From assembly GCF_048268305.1 (NCBI RefSeq), contig NZ_JBLWVT010000007.1, positions 62,001-126,000 on the forward strand: a stretch of 64,000 nt of DNA. Reading direction: 5' to 3'. A program made the position numbers and the translations under genes. Below, one piece after another: positions 17,500 through 26,159 of this stretch (positions are counted from its first letter, which is position 1; each line of letters starts with the position of its first letter). The DNA is from Pseudodonghicola sp048268305. GTDB taxonomy: Bacteria; Pseudomonadota; Alphaproteobacteria; Rhodobacterales; Rhodobacteraceae. A model generated the notes under the pieces. The model searched no databases. It was not told the origin of the DNA and worked only from the letters and a program-made list of their open reading frames with translations.

Positions 17500-17976
17500 T
17501 CAGCCCTCCGGCGTCTCGGGCGCCAGGCTCTGCCGGGCGAAGCGTTCCAGCGGCTCGGCATCCATCTGCAGATCGGCGAGCGTCAGGGATTCGATCATCA
17601 CCAGATAGCTCCAGTAAAATCCGCTGAAGACGGCGCGGATGCGACAGGTCTCTTCGTCGACACAATCCTCACAGCGCTGATAGGCCTTGCGCGACAGGCA
17701 GGGCAGCGGCGCCAGCGGGCCGTCGATCAGCCGCAGCACCTCGGCCAGCGAGACGCTGCGCGCTTCCTTGATCAGCTCATAGCCGCCGTTGCGGCCGCGG
17801 CGGCTGCCGATCAGCCCGGCGCGTTTGAGATCAAGCAGGATATGTTCAAGGAACCGCTTTGGCGCGCCGGATCGTTCGGCGATGGTCTCGATCCTCAGGG
17901 CTTCGCCATCCTGGGCCTTTTCATCGGCCAGCACCATCAGGGCCTTGAGCGCGTATTTGGTCTTCTGCGTGATCAT
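17500..17976 (-). CDS. Rrf2-family regulator with a cysteine cluster
   Basis: A 158-residue Rrf2 winged-helix regulator. The N-terminal YALKALMVLADE and the recognition segment FLEHILLDLKRAGLIGSRRG are typical, followed by GGYELIKEARSVSLAEVLRLIDG. Four cysteines follow at about 93, 102, 105 and 111 (C-x8-C-x2-C-x5-C). Fe-S sensors such as IscR, NsrR and RirA use three cysteines in this region, so an Fe-S cluster or thiol switch is plausible, although the spacing is not that of any one of them. The regulon is unknown; the neighbouring quinone-reductase-like gene downstream is not obviously linked. Confidence 0.85.
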   Translation of the reverse strand: MITQKTKYALKALMVLADEKAQDGEALRIETIAERSGAPKRFLEHILLDLKRAGLIGSRRGRNGGYELIKEARSVSLAEVLRLIDGPLAPLPCLSRKAYQRCEDCVDEETCRIRAVFSGFYWSYLVMIESLTLADLQMDAEPLERFARQSLAPETPEG

Positions 17977-18076
17977 CCGTATTCGCCTGCCTACTTGTCC
18001 GACCGACTTTAGCAGGATTTCAGGCGATGGCGAGCCGCAGATGGGGGCGGGCGACCTGCGCCCGCCCCGGAGGTGA

Positions 18077-19117
18077 TCAAATCACCTTGACGATCTGCTT
18101 GCCGTGGTTGCCACCCTTCAGCATCGACATGAAGGTGGCGGGCGCATTCTCCAGCCCTTCGGCGACATCCTCGACATATTTGATCTCGCCGCTGGCGACC
18201 TTCGGCGCGATCTCGTTGAGGAAGGTGGGGAAGCGGTTCCAATGGTTCGAGATGATGAAGCCGTTCACCGAGAGGAACTTCACCAGGATATTGCGCCAGA
18301 GCGCCGGGGCGGTCAGCCCCTCGGCGGCGGCCCCGGCACCAAGCGCGCCGGCATCGTACCAGGCGATCATGCCGCAGATCGGAATGCGACCGAAATTGTT
18401 CATCAGCGGGATCACCGCCTCGAGCACCTTGCCGCCGACGTTTTCGAAATAGATGTCGATGCCGTCCGGGCAGGCCTGGGACAGGGCGGCGCGCAGTTCC
18501 TTCGCGGTGGCATAGGCGCGGTGGTCGAGACATTCGTCAAAGCCGAAGGTCTCGGTCGCCATCTTGCACTTGTCGGCGCCGCCGGCGATGCCCACGGTCC
18601 TGAGCCCCATCAGCCGGGCGACTTGACCGACCATCGAGCCCACCGGCCCGGTCGCCGCCGCCACCACCAGGGTTTCGCCGGCCTTGGGGCGACCGTATTC
18701 CATCAGCCCCTGCCAGCCGGTGAAGCCGGGCATCCCCAGCACGCCGAGCGATGTGGTGATCGGTGCCTGGTCCGGGTCAATCTTGCGCAGCATCTTGGCC
18801 GGCAGACAGCCATGGGTCGCCCAGCCGAACATGCCGAATGCGAAATCGCCGGGCTTGAAGGCAGGCGAGTTCGAGGCGATCACCTCGCCCACCGCGCCGG
18901 CCTCCATGGTGCCGCCGACCGGAACCGGGGCGGCATAGGATTTGGCGTCGTCCATCCGCCCGCGCATGTAAGGATCGAGCGACATGTAATGGACCCGCAC
19001 CAGCACCTCGCCCTCAGCCGGTTCCGGCATCGGGGCGGGTTCATAGCGGAAGTTCTCGGCCGTGGGGGCGCCGCTGGGGCGGCTGGCCAGGGCCACGCGG
19101 TACATCTGATCGGTCAT
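18077..19117 (-). CDS. NADP-dependent MDR oxidoreductase (CurA/PTGR type)
   Basis: A 346-residue zinc-independent medium-chain reductase that reduces activated double bonds of enones with NADPH. Family marks include VHYMSLDPYMRGRM near residues 40-55, GWQGLMEYGRPKAGETLVV, the nucleotide-binding AATGPVGSMVGQVARLMG, and YFENVGG. The structural and catalytic zinc ligands of alcohol dehydrogenases are absent. GAGGAGA eight bases upstream fixes the start. It is divergent from the inositol-phosphatase-like gene. The likely role is detoxification of reactive alpha,beta-unsaturated carbonyls. Confidence 0.88.
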   Translation of the reverse strand: MTDQMYRVALASRPSGAPTAENFRYEPAPMPEPAEGEVLVRVHYMSLDPYMRGRMDDAKSYAAPVPVGGTMEAGAVGEVIASNSPAFKPGDFAFGMFGWATHGCLPAKMLRKIDPDQAPITTSLGVLGMPGFTGWQGLMEYGRPKAGETLVVAAATGPVGSMVGQVARLMGLRTVGIAGGADKCKMATETFGFDECLDHRAYATAKELRAALSQACPDGIDIYFENVGGKVLEAVIPLMNNFGRIPICGMIAWYDAGALGAGAAAEGLTAPALWRNILVKFLSVNGFIISNHWNRFPTFLNEIAPKVASGEIKYVEDVAEGLENAPATFMSMLKGGNHGKQIVKVI

Positions 19118-19245
19118 TGCGGCGTCTCCTCTTCGCGCAAAATTTGTCGCACGGTGCCGGGCAGTCGCTGACTTGGCAAGCGGCAGGGGGGCTGACGTAA
19201 CGGCAGGATGGCCACCCGATCCCCTTGTTTGGCGGTGTTTTGCGG

Positions 19246-19276
19246 TTGGCAAGCCCGGCGAGCACGCGTATACGCG
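19246..19276 (+). promoter_or_regulatory. Promoter and CGCGTATACGCG palindrome upstream of the IMPase gene
   Basis: TTGGCA (19246-19251), 17 bases, then TATACG (19269-19274) make a plausible sigma-70-type promoter. The -10 is embedded in the perfect 12-bp palindrome CGCGTATACGCG (19265-19276), which could be an operator. Confidence 0.5.
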
Positions 19277-19341
19277 CGATCTGATCCCCAGATGCTCCGC
19301 GCAATCCGATGCGCGACCTGACCGACACAGGAGCCGGAACG

Positions 19342-20127
19342 ATGATTGGCAGTGCCAACCTCAACATCATGATCAAAGCCGCACGCAAGGCGGGGCGGTC
19401 GCTGGTCAAGGACTTCCGCGAAGTGGAAAACCTTCAGGTCTCGATGAAGGGCGCGGGCGATTTCGTGTCCAAGGCCGATATCGCCGCCGAGGCGATCCTC
19501 AAGCAGGAATTGCTTGGTGCCCGCCCGACCTATGGCTGGCTGGCCGAAGAGGGCGGCGAGATCGCCGGCGAGGATCCGACCCGGCGCTGGATCGTCGATC
19601 CGCTGGACGGCACCACCAACTTCCTGCACGGGCTGCCGCATTGGGCCGTCTCCATCGCGCTGGAGCACAAGGGGCAGGTGGTCGCCGGCGTGATCTTCGA
19701 CGCCGCCAAGGACGAGATGTTCTTTGCCGAAAAGGGCGCCGGCGCCTGGATGAACGACATGCGCCTGCGGGTGTCGGGCCGGCACCGGATGATCGAGTCG
19801 ATCTTCGCAACCGGCCTGCCGTTCGGCGGCCGTTCCGACCTGCCGGCAACGCTGCAGGATCTGGCGCGTCTGCTGCCCACCTGCGCCGGCGTGCGCCGCT
19901 GGGGGGCTGCCGCGCTCGACATGGCCTATGTCGCCGCCGGCCGCTATGATGGTTTCTGGGAACGCCGGCTGAACCCCTGGGATGTTGCCGCCGGCGTCAT
20001 CCTGGTGCGCGAGGCGGGCGGGATGATCCAGCCGCTCGACCCCGAGGGCGATATCCTGGAGGACGGCGACGTGATCTGTGCGAACGAGCCGATCTTCAAC
20101 GCCTTCTCGAAAGTGATCCGCGGCTGA
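19342..20127 (+). CDS. suhB: Inositol monophosphatase family protein (SuhB-like)
   Basis: A 261-residue member of the IMPase family, Mg2+-dependent sugar-phosphate phosphatases. The metal ligands are visible in AEEGGE (around Glu69-70) and WIVDPLDGTTNF (Asp86, Asp89), and the second metal motif in NPWDVAAG near residue 214. Family members hydrolyse inositol-1-phosphate, NADP or 3'-phosphoadenosine compounds; SuhB-like proteins also affect rRNA transcription. AGGAG is well placed before the ATG chosen, which removes 11 residues from the longest frame. It is a single gene convergent with the GFA gene. Confidence 0.9.
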   Translation: MIGSANLNIMIKAARKAGRSLVKDFREVENLQVSMKGAGDFVSKADIAAEAILKQELLGARPTYGWLAEEGGEIAGEDPTRRWIVDPLDGTTNFLHGLPHWAVSIALEHKGQVVAGVIFDAAKDEMFFAEKGAGAWMNDMRLRVSGRHRMIESIFATGLPFGGRSDLPATLQDLARLLPTCAGVRRWGAAALDMAYVAAGRYDGFWERRLNPWDVAAGVILVREAGGMIQPLDPEGDILEDGDVICANEPIFNAFSKVIRG

Positions 20128-20146
20128 TCCCTTGCGGCCCGGACGT

Positions 20147-20539
20147 TCAGTTCGGGCCATTCAGCCGGTAATTCACCCCATCGGTCCAGGGGATGTCGCT
20201 GAAATCGCGCGGGTCGATGCCGTCGAGACAGCCGATGTTGATGCCGCATTCCGCCGGGTCCGACCGGCGTTGATGATGCGTGTAAATTCCACAGGTCTTG
20301 CAGAAGTAATGCCGCGCCGTATGGGTGCCCCAGGTGTAGAGGCCGAGATTGCCCTGGCCCTGCAGCACCTTGACCCGCGCCGTCAGCGCGGTGACCGCCC
20401 CGGGGCCGCGCCTGCGACACAGTGAACAATCGCAGCGCCGGGCCGAGGCGAGCCCCTCGGGCAGGAAGGCCTCGATCACCACGGCGCCGCAATGGCAGCG
20501 CGCCAGCCGGGTTTCGGGATCAGCGGGCAGTTCGGTCAT
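20147..20539 (-). CDS. GFA family (glutathione-dependent formaldehyde-activating-like) protein
   Basis: A 130-residue zinc-binding protein of the GFA fold (Gfa/CENP-V). Cysteines occur as C15-x-C17, C36-x-C38-x2-C41, C80-x2-C83, and C98/C104, matching the two zinc sites of the family; RCHCGAV, RRCDCSLCRR and YFCKTCGIYTHH are the diagnostic strings. Gfa was first linked to the glutathione-formaldehyde adduct, but most homologues lack a proven reaction. Its ATG overlaps the rhomboid stop as ATGA, so the two are translationally coupled. Confidence 0.88.
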   Translation of the reverse strand: MTELPADPETRLARCHCGAVVIEAFLPEGLASARRCDCSLCRRRGPGAVTALTARVKVLQGQGNLGLYTWGTHTARHYFCKTCGIYTHHQRRSDPAECGINIGCLDGIDPRDFSDIPWTDGVNYRLNGPN

Positions 20540-21279
20540 TTTTGCCTCGGCACTCGGGGAATATGGCTCTGGCCATAGCGGAACTGGCCCTGCGGATGCG
20601 GTGGACGGCCGCTGTTGCGGTTCCAATATCCGCCCGCCCCGCGTCTGAACCAGATCGGCAGGGTCAGGATCAGCCCGACGGCGAAGCCGCCGGTATGGGC
20701 CCAATAGGCGACGCCGCCCTGGTTGGGATCGGCGCCGAGCCCGCCGAGGAACTGCATGCCGGCCCAGAAACCCAGCATCAGCCAGGCCGGAACCGTGAAG
20801 ATGCGGAAGAACACCACCAGAATGATCAGGATATCGACCCGCGCCCGCGGGTAGAGCAGCAGATAGCCCCCCATCACCCCCGCGATCGCTCCGGAGGCGC
20901 CAACGGTCGGCATGGTCGATCCCGGCGCCGTCATTACATGCACCAGGCCGGCGCCGACGCCGCAGGCGAGATAGAAGAGAAGAAAGCCAAAGTGCCCCAT
21001 CTCGTCTTCGAGATTGTCGCCGAAGATCCATAGAAACAGCATATTGCCGAAGATATGCATCACACCGCCATGCAGGAACAACGAGGTGAGCAGCGTGGCA
21101 TAGCCTTCGCCCTGGCTCAGCCGTGCGGGGATCAGCGCATAGGGGGCATAGACATTGCGCTGGATTTCCGGTTCGGGCAGCGACCAATAGCTTAGGAAGA
21201 CCGCGATGTTGATCGCGATCAGGGCATAGACGACATAGGGCGTGCGCCCCGAGGGGTTGTGATCGCGGATCGGAAACAT
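20536..21279 (-). CDS. Rhomboid family intramembrane serine protease
   Basis: A 247-residue membrane protein with six or seven hydrophobic segments and a rhomboid catalytic dyad: Ser129 in TVGASGAIAGV and His195 in VAYWAHTGGFA. HGGVMHIFGNMLFLW is the usual second-segment motif. It cleaves membrane proteins within the bilayer; targets are unknown. The C-terminal tail is basic and Pro/Gln-rich. The frame is open 23 codons further up, but MFPIRDHNP is the usual beginning in related proteins. The stop overlaps the start of the GFA gene. Confidence 0.9.
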   Translation of the reverse strand: MFPIRDHNPSGRTPYVVYALIAINIAVFLSYWSLPEPEIQRNVYAPYALIPARLSQGEGYATLLTSLFLHGGVMHIFGNMLFLWIFGDNLEDEMGHFGFLLFYLACGVGAGLVHVMTAPGSTMPTVGASGAIAGVMGGYLLLYPRARVDILIILVVFFRIFTVPAWLMLGFWAGMQFLGGLGADPNQGGVAYWAHTGGFAVGLILTLPIWFRRGAGGYWNRNSGRPPHPQGQFRYGQSHIPRVPRQK

Positions 21280-21740
21280 GGGCCGAAGCTGCGGTCTGCG
21301 CCGCCGGCCGTCAAGGGTGGTTCGCGCCGGGCCGGCATTTTCATACATCTAGACCGTTATGTTTTCGTTGAGCTTTTTCCGAAATGGATCGTTGAGATTG
21401 CTCTCCTGTTTTGCTTAATTCGAAGAAATGGAGGTGAGAATCGAAAAGCGAAATGTGCTCTTGGCATTTGTTGGTTTTTCGAGAAATTGCCTCTCTGTTT
21501 TGTCGAAGTAGACTATCTTATTTTGTCGTGCGATTTACCTGCCTGGTTTTTGAACGGCTGGTCACAGATCATGCGATCCTGTGGCAGGTTCCATTGTCCG
21601 AGGGACAGACGCGGGCGGAGGATCGGCGAGACGGGCCGCAGATCGGGCGAGGGGCCGCATCTGGGGCAGGTGCTGGCAGCGGCAATGGGGGTGCTCTTTC
21701 CGGGGGCTGCTTTCCGCCTTTCGGCGATAGAGTGTTACAT
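21280..21740. other. AT-rich non-coding stretch upstream of the rhomboid gene
   Basis: About 460 bases, distinctly less GC-rich than the surroundings over 21350-21570. No frame here looks like a known protein. On the plus strand TTGAGA (21392-21397), 17 bases and TTAATT (21415-21420) form a fair promoter, followed by ATGGAGGTGAGA and a 27-codon frame of doubtful reality. A small TGTCC/GGACA hairpin lies near 21596. Part of this stretch must contain the minus-strand rhomboid promoter. Confidence 0.5.
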
Positions 21741-21870
21741 AGGTGTTTAAGCTGAAATTAGGGTGATCTTTCAGGGTAATTTGGAGGGGGTTCCCTGACG
21801 GTAAACCCTTGGGATTTTCAGCTTGGCGGGGCGGGGACATTTCTGGTTTTGTCCCCGCCTTTCGCTTTTT
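21741..21870 (+). ncRNA. Candidate structured small RNA with intrinsic terminator
   Basis: Nested complementary segments are visible: AAGCTGAAA (21749-21757) with TTTCAGCTT (21816-21824), AGGGT (21760-21764) with ACCCT (21805-21809), and TCAGGG (21771-21776) with CCCTGA (21793-21798). The apical loop (21777-21792) contains GGAGGGGG. A terminator follows at once: GGCGGGGACA/TGTCCCCGCC (21830-21859) plus TTTCGCTTTTT. The plus-strand orientation of the terminator does not serve putA (minus) or the rhomboid gene (minus), so an independent transcript is implied. No clear promoter is seen next to it, so the 5' end is a guess. I recognise no known RNA family. Confidence 0.45.
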
Positions 21871-21888
21871 GGGCCTTTGCCCGGGCGG

Positions 21889-24800
21889 TCAACTCATCCC
21901 GCCCAGCAGCGCGGCATTGCCGCCGGCGGCAGTGGTGTCGACACAGACGTGGCGTTCTCCCATCACCCGGGCCAGATCGGGCTGGCCGGGGATCAGCGCC
22001 ACGATCGGGCCGGACCGTTTCGACAGCGCCTGGTCATAGGCCCGCCCCGTCGCCTCGTCGCCCCACCAGAGCACACCGCCCAGCGGGCCGCAGTCGGTCA
22101 GCCGCGCCGGATCGACCCGGCCGGTGGCGCGGATCGCCTGACCGCCGAGGGCGCGCACCGCCTTGGCCTGCGCCTCTGCCGCCGTCTCGCCCGGTCCGAG
22201 GCAGAGGATCGGCGGGCGCTGCACCAGCATGAGCCGGTTCGATTCCCCGGTCGGCCCGGGCAGGGTGGTCGGCGACAAGGTGGCGTTGGTCCCCTCCGGG
22301 GCGGGCAGCGTCGTCATCTCTTCGCTCCAGGCGGCGGTCACCTGCTGCCGGTCGGCGGCGGCGAAGCGGGGCAGATAGTTCGGCCCGCCCGCCTTGGGGC
22401 CGGTGCCGCTCAACCCCTCGCCGCCGAAGGGCTGGCTGCCAACGATGGCGCCGATCTGGTTGCGGTTGACGTAGATATTGCCGGCATGAATGCTTTCGGT
22501 CACATGCTGGACCCGGTCGTCGATCCGGGTCTGCAGCCCGAAGGTCAACCCATAGCCGGTGGCGTTGATTTCGGCGATGACCCTGTCCAGCTCGCCGGCA
22601 CGGAAGCGGGCGACATGCAGGACGGGACCGAAGATTTCCTTTTCCAGATCCCCAATCCCGTCGATCCGGATCAGCGTCGGCGACACGAAGGTGCCCCCCT
22701 GCGGCACCGGCAGTTCCTTCAGCACCCGCCCTTCGGCCCGGGCGCGGTCGATATGGGCGGCGATGTCGGTCAGCGCCTCAAGGTCGATCACCGGGCCCAC
22801 GTCGGTCGAGAGCTGCCAGGGATCGCCCAGCCGCAGCACCTCCATCGCGCCCTTCAGCATGGTCAGCAGGTCATCGGCGATATCCTCCTGCACATAGAGG
22901 CAGCGCAGGGCGGAACAGCGTTGGCCGGCCGATTGGAAGGCGCTTTCGACGATCGCCTGCACCGCCTGTTCCGGCAGCGCGGTGGAATCGACGATCATCG
23001 CGTTGAGCCCTCCCGTCTCGGCGATCAGCGGCGCGCCGGGGCGCAGGTTATCGGCCATGGCGGCGCGGATCTTCAGCGCCGTCTCGGTCGATCCGGTGAA
23101 GGCGACGCCACCCACCCGCGGGTCGGAGGTCAGCGCGGCGCCGATATCGCCGAAGCCCGGCAGCAGTTGCAGTGCGCTACGCGGCACGCCTGCCTCATGC
23201 AGCAGTTGCACCGCGCGATGGGCGATCAGCGGCGTCTGTTCGGCGGGTTTCGCCAGCACGGCGTTGCCGGTGGCCAGCGCCGCGGCGATCTGGCCGGTGA
23301 AGATCGCCAGCGGGAAGTTCCAGGGGCTGATGCAGGTGAAGTTGCCGGTCGGGGCCGCATCGGGGATATGCGCCGCGTAATAGCGCAGGAAATCCACCGC
23401 CTCGCGCAGTTCGGCCACCGCATCGGGCAGGCTCTTGCCGGCCTCGCGGGAGAGGAGCGCGAAGATTTCGCCGAACTGCGCCTCGTAAAGGTCTGAGGCG
23501 CGGTTCAGCACCGCTGCCCGTTCTGTCGCGGGGGCGTCCCAGGCCCGGGCGAGGGACAGCGCGGTCTCGACATCCCGCGCGCTGGCGCAGGCGACGGAGC
23601 CGGGGATATCGCCGGGCAGGGCGGGGTTGGCGACCGGTTGCGGCGCCTCTGGCGCGGCCTTGCCCGCCAGCAGGGGGGCTGCCTGCCAGTGATGCGTCGC
23701 GAAGGGCGCCCGCGCCGCTTCGATCCGGTCGAGCGTCGGCAGGTCGCGCAGATCGAAGCCCATGGAATTGCGCCGCTCCGGCAGGAACAGCTCCGCCCCG
23801 CTGGGAAGCGGTTTTGCCGGTTGTTTCACCGTCTCGAACGGATCGGCGGCCACCACCTCGGGCGGTACGCTGTCATCGACGATCTGATTGACGAAGGAGG
23901 AGTTGGCGCCGTTTTCCAGCAGCCGCCGCACCAGATAGGCCAGCAGATCGCGATGCGCCCCCACCGGTGCATAGATGCGGCAACGGTGGCCGTGCTGATC
24001 CTTGACCAGATTGTGCAGCGTCTCGCCCATGCCGTGCAGGCGCTGGAATTCGAACGGCCTGTCACCGGCCATATGCAGGATGGCGCTGACCGTATGGGCA
24101 TTGTGGCCGGCGAATTGCGGGTAGATGCGGTCGGTCATCTCCAGCAGCTTGCGGGCATTGCCCAGATAGGACACGTCGGTCGCCGCCTTCTGGGTGAAAA
24201 CCGGAAAGCCCTCCATCCCCATCACCTGGGCGCGCTTGACCTCGGTATCCCAATAGGCGCCCTTGACCAGCCGCACCATGATCTTGCGATCATAGCGTTC
24301 GGCCATCTCATAGAGCGCGTCGATGGCGAAAGAGGTGCGCGGCCCATAGGCCTGCACCACGATGCCGAAGCCGTCCCAGCCGGCCAGCGCCGGATCGGAC
24401 ATCACCCGGTCGATCACCTCCAGCGACAGCGACAGCCGGTCGGCCTCTTCCGCGTCGACGTTCAGCCCCATGTTGGCGGCCTTGGCCAGCAGCGACAGCG
24501 CCTTCAGCCGCGGCACCAGGGTTGCCATCACGTTCGCTTCCTGCGCCACCTCATAGCGCGGGTGCAGTGCCGAGAGCTTGACCGAAATGCCCGGGTTGTC
24601 GCGGATATCGTCATGGGTGCAGCCTTCGGCGATCGCGGTGATCGCGCGGGAATAGGACAGGTGGTAATGCGCCGCGTCCGCCTCGGTCCGCGCCGCTTCG
24701 CCCAGCATGTCGTAGGAATAGGTGAAGCCCTTGGCCTGCATGACCTCGGCCCGCTTCATCGCGCCGCCGATGGTCTCGCCCAGCACGAATTGGCGGCCCA

Positions 24801-25299
24801 TCTCCTTCATCGCGCGGCCGACGGCGGTGCGGATCACCGGCTCCCCCAACCGCTTGATCGCGCCCTTCAGCGCGCCGACGGGCGAGGGGCGGCGATCATC
24901 CAGCACCCGACCGGTCAGCATCAGCGCCCAGGTCGAGGCATTGACCAGAGAGGATGTCGATCGGCCCAGATGCCGGCCCCAGTCGCTGGGGGCGATCTTG
25001 TCCTCGATCAGCGCGTCGATGGTCTCGGCATCCGGCACCCGCAACAGCGCCTCGGCCAGGCACATCAGCGCGATGCCCTCGTCGGTGGACAGGCCGTATT
25101 CGGCCAGAAACACTTCCATCAGCCCCGGGGCGGTCGCGGCGCGGATATCGCGCACCAATTGCGCGGCGGTGGCGCAGATGGTGGCACGATCGGCCTCGGT
25201 CAGCGCGGCCTGGGCGGTGAGACGCGCCAGCGCGGCTTGCGGGTCGGCATAGGTCTGGGCGTCGATGGTGCGGCGCATGTCGGCATAGGAGAGGGGCAT
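21889..25299 (-). CDS. putA: Bifunctional proline dehydrogenase / P5C dehydrogenase
   Basis: A 1136-residue PutA that oxidises proline to glutamate in two steps, passing electrons to FAD/quinone and then NAD+. The PRODH barrel shows SVKLSALHPRYE, YGPRTSFAIDAL and VRLVKGAYWDTEV; the aldehyde dehydrogenase half shows CISPWNFPLAIFTGQ, the glutamate in IAETGGLNAMI and the cysteine in SAGQRCSALR, then a short C-terminal domain. There is no N-terminal ribbon-helix-helix, so this is not the self-regulating enteric form. Control is presumably by the divergent Lrp-type PutR. The product is likely at the inner membrane surface. Confidence 0.97.
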   Translation of the reverse strand: MPLSYADMRRTIDAQTYADPQAALARLTAQAALTEADRATICATAAQLVRDIRAATAPGLMEVFLAEYGLSTDEGIALMCLAEALLRVPDAETIDALIEDKIAPSDWGRHLGRSTSSLVNASTWALMLTGRVLDDRRPSPVGALKGAIKRLGEPVIRTAVGRAMKEMGRQFVLGETIGGAMKRAEVMQAKGFTYSYDMLGEAARTEADAAHYHLSYSRAITAIAEGCTHDDIRDNPGISVKLSALHPRYEVAQEANVMATLVPRLKALSLLAKAANMGLNVDAEEADRLSLSLEVIDRVMSDPALAGWDGFGIVVQAYGPRTSFAIDALYEMAERYDRKIMVRLVKGAYWDTEVKRAQVMGMEGFPVFTQKAATDVSYLGNARKLLEMTDRIYPQFAGHNAHTVSAILHMAGDRPFEFQRLHGMGETLHNLVKDQHGHRCRIYAPVGAHRDLLAYLVRRLLENGANSSFVNQIVDDSVPPEVVAADPFETVKQPAKPLPSGAELFLPERRNSMGFDLRDLPTLDRIEAARAPFATHHWQAAPLLAGKAAPEAPQPVANPALPGDIPGSVACASARDVETALSLARAWDAPATERAAVLNRASDLYEAQFGEIFALLSREAGKSLPDAVAELREAVDFLRYYAAHIPDAAPTGNFTCISPWNFPLAIFTGQIAAALATGNAVLAKPAEQTPLIAHRAVQLLHEAGVPRSALQLLPGFGDIGAALTSDPRVGGVAFTGSTETALKIRAAMADNLRPGAPLIAETGGLNAMIVDSTALPEQAVQAIVESAFQSAGQRCSALRCLYVQEDIADDLLTMLKGAMEVLRLGDPWQLSTDVGPVIDLEALTDIAAHIDRARAEGRVLKELPVPQGGTFVSPTLIRIDGIGDLEKEIFGPVLHVARFRAGELDRVIAEINATGYGLTFGLQTRIDDRVQHVTESIHAGNIYVNRNQIGAIVGSQPFGGEGLSGTGPKAGGPNYLPRFAAADRQQVTAAWSEEMTTLPAPEGTNATLSPTTLPGPTGESNRLMLVQRPPILCLGPGETAAEAQAKAVRALGGQAIRATGRVDPARLTDCGPLGGVLWWGDEATGRAYDQALSKRSGPIVALIPGQPDLARVMGERHVCVDTTAAGGNAALLGGMS

Positions 25300-25360
25300 G
25301 GGAAACTCCGATGGATTTCCGCCTTAGTATATGCAAATTTGAGGGTCAGCGGCCTGATGA

Positions 25361-25395
25361 TGTGAAGTTTGCAGGCAAATGGACTGAATTTCACA
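25361..25395. promoter_or_regulatory. Candidate PutR operator
   Basis: The 105-bp putA/putR gap contains the dyad TTTGCAGGCAAA (25368-25379) and a wider one, TGTGAA (25361-25366) with TTCACA (25390-25395). Both lie where a Lrp-type protein would control the divergent genes. Binding is inferred from position and symmetry only. Confidence 0.45.
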
Positions 25396-25404
25396 AGGTT
25401 TTCG

Positions 25405-25884
25405 ATGCAATCTGACTTTCCGGAACTTGACCGTTTCGATCGCGCGATTCTGAGCGTTCTGGCCGAGGAGGGCCGGCTGTCCATCGCCGATCTCGGCCGC
25501 CGGATCGGTCTGTCGAAATCCCCCACCCAGGCCCGTCTCAGACGGCTCGAGGCCGAGGGGATCATCACCGGCTATCGCGCCCTGATCGACCCGATCCGCC
25601 TGGGCCTCGATCACGTCGCCTTTGTCGAGGTGCGGCTGACCGACACCCGCGAGGCCGCGCTCGCGGCCTTCAACGCCGCGGTGGCGAAGATCGGCGAGAT
25701 CGAGCAGGTGCATATGATCGCCGGCAATTTCGACTATCTGATGAAGGTGCGCACCCATTCGATGTCGGAATACCGCCGGGTGCTGGGCGAGAAAATCTCG
25801 ACCCTGCCGCATGTCGCCAGCACCTCGACCTATGTGGCGATGCAGGCGGTGAAGGAGGACGGCCCGCTCAGCCCGATGGAGTAG
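25405..25884 (+). CDS. putR: Lrp/AsnC-family regulator of proline catabolism
   Basis: A 159-residue Lrp/AsnC protein with an intact helix-turn-helix (DRAILSVLAEEGRLSIADL, then IGLSKSPTQARLRRLE) and the RAM ligand-binding domain (GLDHVAFVEVRL, MIAGNFDYLMKVRT). Divergence from putA matches the PutR activator known from Rhodobacter capsulatus and Agrobacterium, which turns on putA when proline is present. The first in-frame ATG would add twelve residues, but the second matches the usual N-terminus and has AAGG upstream. Confidence 0.9.
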   Translation: MQSDFPELDRFDRAILSVLAEEGRLSIADLGRRIGLSKSPTQARLRRLEAEGIITGYRALIDPIRLGLDHVAFVEVRLTDTREAALAAFNAAVAKIGEIEQVHMIAGNFDYLMKVRTHSMSEYRRVLGEKISTLPHVASTSTYVAMQAVKEDGPLSPME

Positions 25885-25907
25885 GCGGGGTAAGGTCGAA
25901 AACCACA

Positions 25908-25936
25908 TTGTACCCGGCAAAGGGGGAGGCTAAACC
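25908..25936 (+). promoter_or_regulatory. Probable tRNA-Leu promoter
   Basis: TTGTAC, 17 bases, then TAAACC end 16 bases before the tRNA. Spacing and position suit a tRNA promoter; the -10 is weak. Confidence 0.45.
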
Positions 25937-25952
25937 AATCAGGCTTTCCTTC

Positions 25953-26038
25953 GCGGGCGTGATGGAATGGTAGACATATCGGACTTAAAATCCGAAGGGC
26001 TTTGTCCCGTGTGGGTTCGAGTCCCACCGCCCGTACCA
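25953..26038 (+). tRNA. tRNA-Leu (anticodon TAA)
   Basis: An 86-base class II tRNA with encoded CCA. The acceptor GCGGGCG pairs with CGCCCGT (one G-T). The anticodon stem TCGGA/TCCGA closes the loop CTTAAAA, so the anticodon is TAA and the codon UUA. The long variable arm AGGGCTTTGTCCCGT and the T arm GTGGG-TTCGAGT-CCCAC complete the leucine form. Confidence 0.97.
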
Positions 26039-26159
26039 GCCTCTTCCCCTTCGGTGGTCTTTCGCTGGCATCTTTGACGCTTCCGAGATCGGTCAGGCGT
26101 GCTAGTCTGACACGACCTTGAGACCTCCAACCACATTCAGATCAGAACGGAGACCCGAT

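Noticed and set aside
21453..21755. A 100-codon plus-strand frame in the AT-rich gap
   Set aside because: The start is 16 bases from the SD-like run, the composition changes half-way, and it runs into the structured RNA; no family resemblance.
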